From Candidatus Woesearchaeota archaeon (lineage in GTDB: Archaea; Nanobdellota; Nanobdellia; SCGC-AAA011-G17; GW2011-AR20): a stretch of 10,363 nt of DNA. Positions 1 through 6,438 of the stretch are shown here, one piece after another (the first letter of the stretch is position 1; each line of letters begins with the position of its first letter). The notes under the pieces were generated by a model. It was not told the DNA's origin. It saw only the letters and a list, made by a program, of their open reading frames with translations, and ran no database searches. The stretch lies in contig JAGVZJ010000018.1 of the NCBI GenBank assembly GCA_018302725.1, forward strand, positions 1-10,363. The letters are read 5' to 3'. The translations under genes and the position numbers were made by a program.

Positions 1-1
1 A

Positions 2-406
2 AAGACTAAATTGCCAGTATATGTTGCAAACCCATTAACAAATAAGATAACAGTGATTTCTAGACAGGAAGTAGAAGATTATGAAAAAAAGAAGAGGGGG
101 AAACTACTAAAGTTCCTCTATTCAACTAGAGTAGGAATCTTAGTCTCCACAAAACCAGGCCAGGAAAATATGAGATTAGCACACTTAATAAAAGAAAAGC
201 TTAATAAAGAATCTTTTATATTTATCTCGAATACATTAAATCCTTCTAGCTTAGAGGACTACCCAGATGTAAAATACTGGATAAATACATCATGCTCTAG
301 GATAGAAAATTCAAAGATAATCAATTATGAGGATATTCCTCGGGAATTCCTAGAAGTTGAACACAAATCAAAATCATTCAAACCAAACTTAATAAAAACC
401 AGATGA
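2..406 (+). CDS. dph2: Diphthamide biosynthesis enzyme Dph2, C-terminal part (gene cut by left edge)
   Basis: Archaeal Dph2 is a homodimeric [4Fe-4S] enzyme that cleaves S-adenosylmethionine and transfers the 3-amino-3-carboxypropyl group to a histidine of elongation factor 2, the first step of diphthamide synthesis. The frame is open to the left edge (Lys-Thr-Lys-Leu precede the Pro-Val-Tyr-Val-Ala-Asn-Pro stretch), so no start is visible and only about 134 C-terminal residues remain; archaeal Dph2 is usually around 320-350. The diagnostic feature is the C-terminal Asn-Thr-Ser-Cys-Ser-Arg-Ile motif, with its Cys codon at 293-295, matching the third cluster-ligating cysteine in the family's NTxCxRI motif. 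A GILVSTKPGQ strand-loop lies upstream, as expected for the third Dph2 subdomain. The stop overlaps the glyS start (ATGA, 403-406), indicating translational coupling. The first two cysteines lie outside the window. Confidence 0.87.
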   Translation, partial: KTKLPVYVANPLTNKITVISRQEVEDYEKKKRGKLLKFLYSTRVGILVSTKPGQENMRLAHLIKEKLNKESFIFISNTLNPSSLEDYPDVKYWINTSCSRIENSKIINYEDIPREFLEVEHKSKSFKPNLIKTR

Positions 407-1947
407 CAAAAACAGGAAAAATACCAATCTCTATAGAAGAAATGGCATCATTCTGTAGGAGAAAGGGATTTGTTTACCCTAGTTCTGAAATTTATAGCAG
501 CTTAGCAGGGATATTTGATTACGGGCCATTAGGAGTAGAACTAAAAAATAGCATCAAGAGAGAATGGTGGAAAACACATGTTCAGCAAAGAGATGACACA
601 ACAGGGATAGATGGAGCGATAATCTCACACCAAAAAATATGGGAAGCTTCAGGGCATCTGTCTGGATTTTCAGATGTTATCCTAGAGTGCTGTAAGTGTG
701 GAGAAAAAGCTAGAGGAGACGTATTTATCGAAGATCAGTTAAAAATCTCAACAGAAGGGTTGAGCGCTGAAGAAATTAACAAACTCGTGAAAAAGAATAA
801 ACTAAAATGCCTAAAATGTGGAAGTGAGTTCAAAGAAGCCTCTAATTTCAACCTAATGTTTCCTATACAGGTTGGTGCAGGTAAAGATAAAAATTCTATC
901 GCTTACTTAAGAGGGGAAACAGCACAATTAATCTTTGCAAATTTCAAAAAAGTAGTAGAAAACTCTAGATTAAAACTACCTTTTGGAATAGCCCAAATAG
1001 GAAAGGCGTTTAGAAATGAAATAGCTCCAAGAAATTTTTTATTCAGGTGCAGGGAATTTGAACAAATGGAGATAGAATATTTCATTAAACCAGGTAACGA
1101 CAAATGTCCTTTTATTAGTGAAGTTCTAAACCATAAAATAAGAGTTTACTCTAACAAAATGCAGGAAAACAACAAAAAAGACGAAGAAATGACTATAAGA
1201 CAAGCATTAACTAAAAAAATTATAAAAAATGAATGGCACGCTTACTGGTTAGCCCATGAGCATAGGTGGTTCATACACCTCGGAGCAACCCCAGAAAATT
1301 TTAGGATTAGACAACATAAAGCGAAAGAACTTGCACATTACTCAACAGACTGTTGGGATCTTGAATACAACTTTCCGTTCGGATTTAAAGAACTTGAGGG
1401 AATTGCAGATAGATCCGACTATGATTTAAAGCAACACATAAAACATTCTAATCAAGACCTGAGTATTTTTGATGAAGAAACCAATAAAAAAATAATACCC
1501 CATGTAGTTGCAGAACCTTCTCTGGGTGTAGACAGATCTTTTCTGGTTTTTATGTTTGATGCTTATGAATATGACAAAAAAAGAGACAACGTTGTATTAA
1601 AACTAAATCCAAAACTAGCTCCTATAAAAGTAGCTATTCTCCCGCTTGTAAAAAACAAACTTAGTTTAGTAAAAAAAGCGCAAGAAGTGTACACACTGTT
1701 AAAAAAAGATTTTAATTGCACCTTTGACAAAACCGGGAGCATTGGTCGCAGATACGCAAGACAGGACGAAATAGGGACGCCATTTAGTGTCACAATAGAC
1801 TTTGATTCTCTAAAAAAGAAAGATGTTACAATTCGTGATCGTGACACCACAAAGCAAATCAGAATTAAAATAACAAACATCAAGGATGTAATAACTCGTT
1901 TGATTGAAGGGGAGAAATTAACAAACTTCGGAAAAACAGTTAAGTAA
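403..1947 (+). CDS. glyS: Glycyl-tRNA synthetase (class II, dimeric archaeal/eukaryotic type)
   Basis: Charges tRNA-Gly with glycine in the cytoplasm. The 514 residues contain the class II core. Motif 1 is near residues 36-56 (FDYGPLGVELKNSIKREWW region). Motif 2 is at about 200-226, including GKAFRNEIAPR and REFEQMEIEYF. Motif 3 is at about 366-383 (PHVVAEPSLGVDRSF). A zinc-ribbon-like insert has Cys96/97-x-Cys99 and Cys136-x2-Cys139. RGETAQ (170-175) is the usual glycine-site signature. An HGTP-type anticodon-binding domain follows from about residue 405 (PIKVAILPLVKN). The length is somewhat below many archaeal homologues (about 550-580). The ATG at 403 overlaps the dph2 stop by 4 nt, so the two are probably co-translated. 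tRNA-Ala begins 9 nt after the stop with no obvious TATA box of its own, so this unit may be the tRNA's precursor. Confidence is high because all three motifs are intact. Confidence 0.96.
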   Translation: MTKTGKIPISIEEMASFCRRKGFVYPSSEIYSSLAGIFDYGPLGVELKNSIKREWWKTHVQQRDDTTGIDGAIISHQKIWEASGHLSGFSDVILECCKCGEKARGDVFIEDQLKISTEGLSAEEINKLVKKNKLKCLKCGSEFKEASNFNLMFPIQVGAGKDKNSIAYLRGETAQLIFANFKKVVENSRLKLPFGIAQIGKAFRNEIAPRNFLFRCREFEQMEIEYFIKPGNDKCPFISEVLNHKIRVYSNKMQENNKKDEEMTIRQALTKKIIKNEWHAYWLAHEHRWFIHLGATPENFRIRQHKAKELAHYSTDCWDLEYNFPFGFKELEGIADRSDYDLKQHIKHSNQDLSIFDEETNKKIIPHVVAEPSLGVDRSFLVFMFDAYEYDKKRDNVVLKLNPKLAPIKVAILPLVKNKLSLVKKAQEVYTLLKKDFNCTFDKTGSIGRRYARQDEIGTPFSVTIDFDSLKKKDVTIRDRDTTKQIRIKITNIKDVITRLIEGEKLTNFGKTVK

Positions 1948-1956
1948 TTCTTTATT

Positions 1957-2027
1957 GGGCCGATAGTTTAGTGGTAAAATACGAGGCTGGCAGTCTTGAG
2001 TCCCGAGTTCAATTCTCGGTCGGTCCA
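1957..2027 (+). tRNA. tRNA-Ala, anticodon GGC
   Basis: A full cloverleaf can be folded by eye. The acceptor stem GGGCCGA/TCGGTCC has a G3-U70 wobble pair, the alanine identity element, and discriminator A at 2027. The D stem is GTTT/AAAT around AGTGGTA. The anticodon stem is CGAGG/TCTTG with loop CTGGCAG, placing GGC at 1989-1991. The variable loop has 4 nt. The T arm is CCGAG-TTCAATT-CTCGG. CCA is not encoded and no intron is seen. It starts only 9 nt after glyS, and no TATA-like sequence sits about 26 nt upstream, so release from the glyS transcript by RNase P and tRNase Z is likely (inference). Confidence 0.95.
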
Positions 2028-2039
2028 TCCCAACCATAG

Positions 2040-2048
2040 GTTTATAAA
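2040..2048 (+). promoter_or_regulatory. TATA box of the sppA-like gene
   Basis: TTTATAAAA lies 13 nt after the end of tRNA-Ala and is centred about 26 nt before the ATG at 2071. That is the spacing between an archaeal TATA box and its transcription start, so the mRNA is probably leaderless. It also supports starting the protein at 2071 and not upstream inside the tRNA. Confidence 0.7.
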
Positions 2049-2070
2049 ACAGAACCAACTATCTTGGCCT

Positions 2071-2958
2071 ATGAGAAGTTGGAAGATTGTAACAATATTG
2101 GTCATCATATTTATAACAATCCTTGTTGCCACAATCAAAATAAGTTCATCTGGAATTCCTGAAAATCAAATAGCAATCATCCCTATTGCAGGGATGTTAA
2201 CTTCATCAAACAGTATAGGGTTCTCCTATCAGGTGACAGACACCGAGTTTATTCTTGATTCCTTAGAAAAGGCTGAAAAAAATAATAATATTAAAGCAAT
2301 AATCTTAGAAATAAATTCCCCTGGAGGAACAGTAGTTGCTTCTAAGGAAATAGCAGACAAAGTCAAAAAAATAGAAAAGCCAACAGTTGCATTGATCAGA
2401 GAAGTTGGAGCTTCCGGAGCTTACTGGATTGCGTCTTCTGCAGATTACGTTATCTCAGATGAGTTGTCTATAACTGGCAGCATTGGAGTGCTATCTTCTT
2501 ACATAGAATTTGCAGGATTCTTAGAAGCGCATAACTTGGAATACAAGGAACTAACAGCAGGGAAATATAAAGAGGTAGGAAACCCTCTCAGAGAACTTCA
2601 ACCAGATGAAGAAATAATACTGAAAGACAAATTAAAAAAAATACAGGAGGTTTTCTTAAGAGAGATTCAGGAAAAAAGAAGAATAACTAACATTGAAGAG
2701 GTCAAAACAGGAAAGTTTTACCTTGGTTTTGAAGCAAGAGAGATAGGGTTAGTTGATGAATTAGGGAACAAAGACTCCGCAGTTAAAAAAGCAGAAGAAC
2801 TAGCTAATATAAAAGATTCAAAATTAATGGAATATGAACCAAGAAAAACAATCTTTGATTTATTCTCCCCTTTATCAGCTGGTGCATTCTACTCTATAGG
2901 TAGAGGAATCGGTTCTGAACTAAAGATAGATACAACCAGCCCTGCAATACATGTTTAA
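2071..2958 (+). CDS. sppA: Membrane-anchored signal peptide peptidase, SppA/S49 serine protease
   Basis: An S49-family protease that degrades residual signal peptides or membrane-protein fragments at the outer face of the cytoplasmic membrane. The 295 residues begin with one hydrophobic segment (about residues 5-23, IVTILVIIFITILVATI) that serves as a signal anchor. The catalytic domain contains the INSPGG turn (81-86), the nucleophile Ser115 in EVGASGAYWIAS, and the general base, probably Lys167 in AGKYKEVGNP. The 52-residue Ser-Lys spacing equals that of Bacillus subtilis SppA. The GSIGV strand at 136-140 is also typical. The length fits the short single-domain SppA form, which oligomerises into a dome, in contrast to the duplicated E. 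coli form. An in-frame start at 1996 would lie within tRNA-Ala, so the ATG at 2071, correctly spaced from a TATA box, is preferred. The C-terminal tail (about 260-295) is not recognised. Confidence 0.93.
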   Translation: MRSWKIVTILVIIFITILVATIKISSSGIPENQIAIIPIAGMLTSSNSIGFSYQVTDTEFILDSLEKAEKNNNIKAIILEINSPGGTVVASKEIADKVKKIEKPTVALIREVGASGAYWIASSADYVISDELSITGSIGVLSSYIEFAGFLEAHNLEYKELTAGKYKEVGNPLRELQPDEEIILKDKLKKIQEVFLREIQEKRRITNIEEVKTGKFYLGFEAREIGLVDELGNKDSAVKKAEELANIKDSKLMEYEPRKTIFDLFSPLSAGAFYSIGRGIGSELKIDTTSPAIHV

Positions 2959-2967
2959 TCCAAAACC

Positions 2968-2977
2968 TTAAAAAATA
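2968..2977 (+). promoter_or_regulatory. TATA box of the SRP RNA gene
   Basis: TTAAAAAATA, preceded by a short CC-containing element, lies about 25 nt before the predicted SRP RNA 5' end (around 2995-2998), and starts 10 nt after the sppA stop. The spacing suits archaeal TBP/TFB-directed initiation. Confidence 0.6.
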
Positions 2978-2994
2978 ACTTTTCTTAATATTCT

Positions 2995-3268
2995 ATGCAG
3001 ACTAGATCGGCGGGTTAGCCCCTCGTTGTAACCACAAACGGGCTTCATGGTGGGATCGAATCCTGGAGAGAGGTAGGTACAACCTTACAGGCCTCAGTCG
3101 TACCTGTGACCCTCTGTCCTGTTTGGCTGATATAACAAGAAATCGGGTCAGGGCAGGAATGCAGCAGCCCTAACTTATTATACTGGCGCTTGCAGGTTAG
3201 CAGAGGTTAGGAAAAACTGGGATTCACCTATAAGGAGGTATTTATCCATCTCCAGGAGTGTCTGTATT
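2995..3268 (+). ncRNA. ffs: Archaeal signal recognition particle RNA (7S/SRP RNA)
   Basis: Scaffold of the SRP, which with SRP54 and SRP19 targets nascent membrane and secreted proteins. The decisive signature is helix 8 at about 3147-3168: GTCAGG, then a GGAA tetraloop (3156-3159) closed by GCA/TGC, then AGCAGCC on the return strand, which is the SRP54 M-domain binding site. The 5' part (about 3010-3050) contains the Alu-domain GTTGTAACC segment with flanking short helices. Long-range pairings can be read directly: CTGGAGA (3063-3069) with TCTCCAG (3249-3255), and CCTTA (3083-3087) with TAAGG (3231-3235), forming helix 5. The ends pair as archaeal helix 1: ATGCAGAC (2995-3002) with GTCTGTAT (3260-3267), with one G-U. 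The span of about 274 nt and the T run after 3266 fit. The exact ends are uncertain by a few nt. Confidence 0.95.
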
Positions 3269-3271
3269 TTT

Positions 3272-3290
3272 AAAAAAATAAAAGAAAAAA
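3272..3290 (-). terminator. Oligo-T terminator after dnaG
   Basis: Read on the minus strand, two runs of T (complements of A runs at 3285-3290 and 3272-3278) begin within a few nt of the dnaG stop. Archaeal RNA polymerase terminates on such T-rich tracts without a hairpin. The plus-strand T run at about 3266-3271 probably ends the converging SRP RNA. Confidence 0.5.
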
Positions 3291-3293
3291 GAA

Positions 3294-4538
3294 TTAGAAG
3301 TTTTTACCAGTTAGAATCTTGACTTTACTATCCCCTGGCCTTACCCTAGAATCCATTGCAACAAGGTATTTTAGATCGCTCTTCTCTGCATTTAATACAA
3401 GGCTTCTATCAATATAACCATCAAAAACTACAGCATAAGCATTTTTTAAGTTCTTTATAGTCCCGCCTAATTCACTCGTTGGAACCTTTCCTAAAACTTC
3501 AAGCTTTTCATCCAAAATAAATGCTCCTCTGGTTCCAACTAAATCATCAAGCAGTTCTTTAAATTTTTTAGTTTCTTCTGATTGTACTGCTATTCTAACT
3601 GGTTCTGGTCTCTTCGTTGTAGTACTAAAGCTTCTCCTATCCTGAAATCTTGAAGGCTCCGGTCTTGAAATAATCCTTCCATTACTGCCATTTCCACTAG
3701 AGATTCCAAAATCCATTTTAACCTGCTCTACAGTGATTCTGCTCCTAAGTGCCTTATGAATCTCCTTCTTAGTAATCTCTTCAACTTCCTTCCCATCTGG
3801 AGCTTTTACAACATAATCTAATTCAACTCCAGCATCTATTAATCCCTTAATGATCAAGTCTCCACCTCTGTCTCCATCAACAAAAGCAACTAGTACTTTC
3901 TTAGAGCCTAGAGTCTTAATAGTGTTTGGAGCGCTTGTTCCATTAACCGCTATAACATTTTTAATTCCATGTTTTAACAGATTAAGAACATCTGCTCTTC
4001 CCTCTACTAAAATAACTTCCTCACTTTCATCTACAGCAGGACCAGCAGCTAATCTATCAGGCCCATACTCAGAAACTTCCATCATCCTCACAGAATGCTC
4101 AACTAAATCAGTTAATTCCTGAGAATCAGGCAAAACGCTTGATGTTAGTTCTCTCAAAAGCTCTTTTGCTCTATCTATCACAAAGTTTCTTTTAGATATT
4201 CTTACATCTTCAATCTTTTCTACTCTTACTTTAGAATTGCATGGTCCTATCCTTTGGATAGTCTCCAATGCAGCTGCAATCACAGCAGTTTCAGCTTTAT
4301 CTAAATTACTCGGAATAATGATACTACCATTAGTTCTTCCATTCCGAGTCTCTAGATTTACTTCAATTCTCCCAATTCTACCGCTTCTCTGCAACTCCCT
4401 AAGCTCTAATTCATTCCCTAACAAACCCTCTGTTTGTCCAAAAATAGCTCCAACTACATCAGGTTTCTCAACCACGCCTTCTGCATTAATTGCAGTATGA
4501 ACTATATATTTTGCTCCTACAGGGCTTATCTTTGCCAT
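3294..4538 (-). CDS. dnaG: Archaeal DnaG-like TOPRIM protein (primase / exosome subunit)
   Basis: Archaeal DnaG has a TOPRIM catalytic core and in several archaea is a subunit of the RNA exosome, where it aids poly(A)-rich RNA binding; primer synthesis has also been reported in vitro. The 414 residues start with the family's conserved N-terminal domain (about 1-110: KYIVHTAINAEGVVEKPDVVGAIFGQTEGLLG). The TOPRIM domain spans about 172-260, with Glu179 in ILVEGRADV and Asp221-Gly-Asp223 in VAFVDGDRGGD as metal-binding residues. A hydrophilic Ser/Arg/Pro-rich linker (about 278-325) joins a C-terminal domain (about 325-414). The zinc-binding and helicase-binding domains of bacterial DnaG are absent, as expected. 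The start is supported by a strong Shine-Dalgarno site (GAGGAGG) 7 nt upstream. The H/ACA candidate lies upstream on the same strand, and the SRP RNA converges downstream. Confidence 0.95.
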   Translation of the reverse strand: MAKISPVGAKYIVHTAINAEGVVEKPDVVGAIFGQTEGLLGNELELRELQRSGRIGRIEVNLETRNGRTNGSIIIPSNLDKAETAVIAAALETIQRIGPCNSKVRVEKIEDVRISKRNFVIDRAKELLRELTSSVLPDSQELTDLVEHSVRMMEVSEYGPDRLAAGPAVDESEEVILVEGRADVLNLLKHGIKNVIAVNGTSAPNTIKTLGSKKVLVAFVDGDRGGDLIIKGLIDAGVELDYVVKAPDGKEVEEITKKEIHKALRSRITVEQVKMDFGISSGNGSNGRIISRPEPSRFQDRRSFSTTTKRPEPVRIAVQSEETKKFKELLDDLVGTRGAFILDEKLEVLGKVPTSELGGTIKNLKNAYAVVFDGYIDRSLVLNAEKSDLKYLVAMDSRVRPGDSKVKILTGKNF

Positions 4539-4545
4539 TTCTATT

Positions 4546-4552
4546 CCTCCTC
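4546..4552 (-). promoter_or_regulatory. Ribosome-binding site of dnaG
   Basis: GAGGAGG on the minus strand, 7 nt before the ATG, is one of the two clearest Shine-Dalgarno sites in the window. It indicates a leadered dnaG mRNA. A TATA-like TTTATGGTA at 4584-4592 (minus) would start transcription near 4562 and include this site. A second TATA-like TTTATA at 4559-4564 would instead give a leaderless RNA, so the promoter is ambiguous. Confidence 0.75.
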
Positions 4553-4684
4553 AAGCCCTATAAACCTAGAACAAAGCCTACTATACCATAAATTCAGCTA
4601 AATAGCCATATTCTTCCTATTTTCTGAATTTTGAAGTCATTTTCAATGAAATATGATAAATGAAGCTTAATTAGGCTCCGTTTC

Positions 4685-4715
4685 AGTTTAAAGGTGATTT
4701 TTTAAATTTTAAACT
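4685..4715. repeat. AT-rich inverted repeat downstream of the candidate guide RNA
   Basis: AGTTTAAA (4685-4692) and TTTAAACT (4708-4715) form a perfect 8-bp inverted repeat with a 15-nt spacer, starting 2 nt beyond the predicted 3' end of the minus-strand H/ACA candidate. It could serve in 3'-end formation or be chance in AT-rich DNA. The rest of 4539-4717 holds only the dnaG promoter candidates and ribosome-binding site. Confidence 0.3.
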
Positions 4716-4717
4716 AT

Positions 4718-4797
4718 GATTGTAGCCTGGTACACTAACCCCCAAGTTCATTGTGTAGCCGTTGGCTTACTCCGTTGAGTATTCTCATGCCAGGCTT
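4718..4797 (-). ncRNA. Candidate single-hairpin H/ACA guide RNA
   Basis: H/ACA guide RNAs direct pseudouridylation by Cbf5, Nop10, Gar1 and L7Ae. Read on the minus strand, AGCCTGG (4796-4790) pairs perfectly with CCAGGCT (4730-4724), and the stem is followed at once by ACA (4723-4721), then ATC: the ACA box next to the basal stem and 3 nt from the presumed 3' end. Inside are a 5' pocket strand (CATGAGAAT), an upper stem CTCAA/TTGGG, an internal loop with GA on both strands (CGGA and ATGA) that can form an L7Ae-type kink-turn, and an apical stem GTAAGCC/GGCTAC (one bulged A) around AAC. About 15 nt lie between the top of the 3' pocket and the ACA, the spacing required for pseudouridylation. 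TTTATATA at 4821-4828 is about 27 nt from the inferred start. The call rests on structure alone; the target is unknown. Confidence 0.62.
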
Positions 4798-4820
4798 AGT
4801 CAAACACATAGCTAATATCT

Positions 4821-4828
4821 ATATAAAG
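4821..4828 (-). promoter_or_regulatory. TATA box of the candidate H/ACA RNA
   Basis: On the minus strand, CTTTATATAG provides a good archaeal TATA element centred about 27 nt before the first base of the predicted guide RNA (4797). It lies in the short gap after the third paralog gene, so the RNA need not depend on read-through. Confidence 0.6.
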
Positions 4829-4859
4829 ATTTCTATGACCACTGGAAAAGGGTAAATTT

Positions 4860-5345
4860 CTATGAAGAAGCCTTGATGTATTTTTTTAATTCATCAAAAA
4901 GAGCATATGTTTCATTTCTAAGCTCTTTATTTACCTTGTCAAAATGCTGATTCATAACGATCTTATCAAAAACCTCCCTAATAAACTTAGAAACAGGGTT
5001 AACTCCCCAGTTCTCTTCATAATCCTTTTCCACATAAGCATCAAACGAGATTAATATGCTACCTTGAAATACTTTTTTTCTTGTTGTTTTCGCTTCTTTT
5101 AAATTGCTCCCTTTTATTATGGTATCAATAATCTCTCTGGTATAGTCATCAACTTTTTTTCTAAACTCCCATCTTACTAATAAGGTTTTACTTTTCTCAG
5201 AATCTTTATCGCTATACTCTTTTTCAAGAAACTGATATTTCCTTTGTTTACACCATTCCTTCATCAGCTTATAAAGTTCTCTGAAGTCTATCACTCCCTC
5301 TTTCCTGATGGTTAAGTCTCTTATTACATAATCAGTTTCTCCCAT
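4860..5345 (-). CDS. Protein of unknown function, paralog 3 of a three-gene array
   Basis: I do not recognise this 161-residue protein. It is a paralog of the two genes upstream (5376-5882 and 5875-6363). All three share an N-terminal strand, then an aromatic helix (here FRELYKLMKEWCKQRKYQF, 21-39), a central Asp-Asp-Tyr or Asn-Tyr followed by a long strand (DDYTREIIDTII), and a C-terminal part of strand, acidic turn with Asn-Trp-Gly (EENWGVNP, about 110-117), and a helix rich in Phe/Ile/Val and Lys. No signal peptide, membrane segment, cysteine cluster or catalytic motif is visible, so a soluble alpha/beta protein is likely. This copy lacks the Thr-Pro-Ser-Ala-Gly segment near the N-terminus of the other two. 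The gap from the preceding gene is 30 nt; AAGGAG at 5349-5354 lies close to the ATG. It is the last gene before the guide RNA promoter. Confidence 0.83.
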   Translation of the reverse strand: MGETDYVIRDLTIRKEGVIDFRELYKLMKEWCKQRKYQFLEKEYSDKDSEKSKTLLVRWEFRKKVDDYTREIIDTIIKGSNLKEAKTTRKKVFQGSILISFDAYVEKDYEENWGVNPVSKFIREVFDKIVMNQHFDKVNKELRNETYALFDELKKYIKASS

Positions 5346-5375
5346 ACTCTCCTTAAACCTCTTTTATACTTAAAC

Positions 5376-5882
5376 TTATCCCCTCAATCCCAAAAACTCC
5401 TTTATGTACCCAACAAATTTATAGAGGATTATATAATAATCCTGTTTATACTCCTCAATTCTTTTTCTCACAACAAGATTGTAGTAAACCCTCTCTAAGA
5501 AGGTATAGTCATTCCATTCCCCCTCCCCGACCTTGACATACCCTATTATTCTTAGTTCAAAATCTCCTTTGTCAAGTTTTCTTTTAATATCCCCTATCTG
5601 AACTTCAGTTTCAGTTAATCCCAAAACAAGAAAAGTCACTTGCATTTGATAAGAAACATAATTGCTAATGCTAGTTGAACAGTTCCACATTATCTCCAGA
5701 TTTTTTCTGTCTCCAAACCTTCTTTCTGTATATTTTGTCTCTAATTTTTTTTCATCTGCAAACCCTCTATCCTCTAACCACAGCTTCATATACTTGTATA
5801 AATTACCAAAATCAGTGATACCCTGGTATCTTATCTTCAACCCTGCAGATGGAGTGATATATATTCTTGTCATCTTAATCAT
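5376..5882 (-). CDS. Protein of unknown function, paralog 2 of a three-gene array
   Basis: Unrecognised protein of 168 residues, homologous to both neighbours. It shares YITPSAG near the N-terminus with the upstream copy (YVTPSAG), the helix FGNLYKYMKLWLEDRGF aligning with FRELYKLMKEWCKQRKY of the downstream copy, a long central strand (YQMQVTFLVLGL), and a C-terminal strand, acidic turn and aromatic helix (GYVKVGEGEWNDYTFLERVYYNLVVRKRIEEYK). It differs in having Glu-Trp-Asn-Asp where the others have Asn-Trp-Gly. The start is uncertain: ATG at 5882 overlaps the upstream gene by 8 nt, while Met4 at 5873 begins just after the upstream stop. Either way it is translated from the same transcript as its upstream neighbour. 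No membrane segment or known catalytic motif is seen. Confidence 0.83.
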   Translation of the reverse strand: MIKMTRIYITPSAGLKIRYQGITDFGNLYKYMKLWLEDRGFADEKKLETKYTERRFGDRKNLEIMWNCSTSISNYVSYQMQVTFLVLGLTETEVQIGDIKRKLDKGDFELRIIGYVKVGEGEWNDYTFLERVYYNLVVRKRIEEYKQDYYIILYKFVGYIKEFLGLRG

Positions 5883-6363
5883 GAAGTCCTATCATATTCT
5901 TGATTTTACCGGTAAGTTCTTTAACCTCATCTTCCAAATTGTCCTCATAATAATCCTTTATCCTTTTCTTTATAATGTAATTGTTATATATGTGGAATAA
6001 AAAAGTAGTAAACGGGGTTTTCCCCCAGTTATTTCTATAATCTAGCAAAACAAATCCCCTAACATTTATTTTCATTTTTCCAGTATAGCTGGTCCCCTTC
6101 TTTCTTAACTCATAAACTAAAATTACAACTTCTATGTGGAACTCAGCATAATCATCTATTTTTCTTTCCCCATCCAGCTTTAAGTTTAAATCATTCCCCT
6201 GTGGTTTCATTTTTTCTGTATTCTCTTTCTCAGTAAAGGTATACTTCCATTTTTCATACCACCCAACAATAGTCTTATGAATAATATCAGGGTTAAACTC
6301 CCCGTGTTTTGTGATTAAATATCCGGCACTAGGTGTAACATAGTCCTCTTTTTCAATAGCCAT
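5875..6363 (-). CDS. Protein of unknown function, paralog 1 (promoter-proximal) of a three-gene array
   Basis: Unrecognised 162-residue protein and first gene of the array. Shared landmarks are YVTPSAG (8-14), an aromatic helix (IIHKTIVGWYEKWKYTF), DDYAEFHIEVVILVYEL in the middle, and a C-terminal strand with RNNWGKTPFTTF followed by a Tyr/Ile/Lys-rich helix (NNYIIKKRIKDYYED). The protein is highly charged, with no signal peptide or membrane helix. A TATA-like TTTTATTAAT (minus strand, about 6384-6393) is spaced for a start at or just before the ATG; an AAAGGGG at about 6373-6379 could act as a Shine-Dalgarno site if a leader exists. The gene diverges from the HIT gene across 75 nt. The array probably forms one operon reading leftwards. 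Confidence 0.83.
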   Translation of the reverse strand: MAIEKEDYVTPSAGYLITKHGEFNPDIIHKTIVGWYEKWKYTFTEKENTEKMKPQGNDLNLKLDGERKIDDYAEFHIEVVILVYELRKKGTSYTGKMKINVRGFVLLDYRNNWGKTPFTTFLFHIYNNYIIKKRIKDYYEDNLEDEVKELTGKIKNMIGLHD

Positions 6364-6409
6364 AAAATCAAACCCCTTTCTAAATTAATAAAACTTTCCT
6401 TTCATAAGG

Positions 6410-6418
6410 TTTATATAA
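6410..6418 (+). promoter_or_regulatory. TATA box of the HIT-family gene
   Basis: TTTATATAA, centred about 25 nt before the ATG at 6439, predicts a leaderless transcript. The divergent minus-strand paralog gene has its own TATA-like site about 25 nt away, so both promoters fit inside the 75-nt intergenic region. Confidence 0.7.
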
Positions 6419-6438
6419 AATTTCATAATTATTTTGTT

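Noticed and set aside
1996..2070. Upstream in-frame start giving a 320-residue SppA
   Set aside because: The extra residues would be translated from the 3' half of tRNA-Ala and lie upstream of the TATA box; the ATG at 2071 fits both the promoter and the signal-anchor position.
3850..4500. Plus-strand ORFs inside dnaG
   Set aside because: Antisense shadows of a clearly conserved coding frame, with Ser/Leu/Pro-rich composition typical of such shadows.
4600..4717. C/D box guide RNA in the dnaG upstream region
   Set aside because: An ATGATAA resembling box C occurs on the plus strand, but no CTGA follows at the expected distance and no internal D'/C' pair is present.
4721..4800. Plus-strand reading of the 4718-4797 hairpin, or a tRNA there
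   Set aside because: On the plus strand no ACA follows the stem and no clear TATA box is correctly spaced; neither strand has a T-loop consensus or a cloverleaf, so tRNA is excluded.
5341..6363. Toxin-antitoxin or defence operon interpretation of the paralog array
   Set aside because: The three genes are homologous to each other, of equal size, and lack any nuclease, kinase, DNA-binding or membrane motif expected of such systems.
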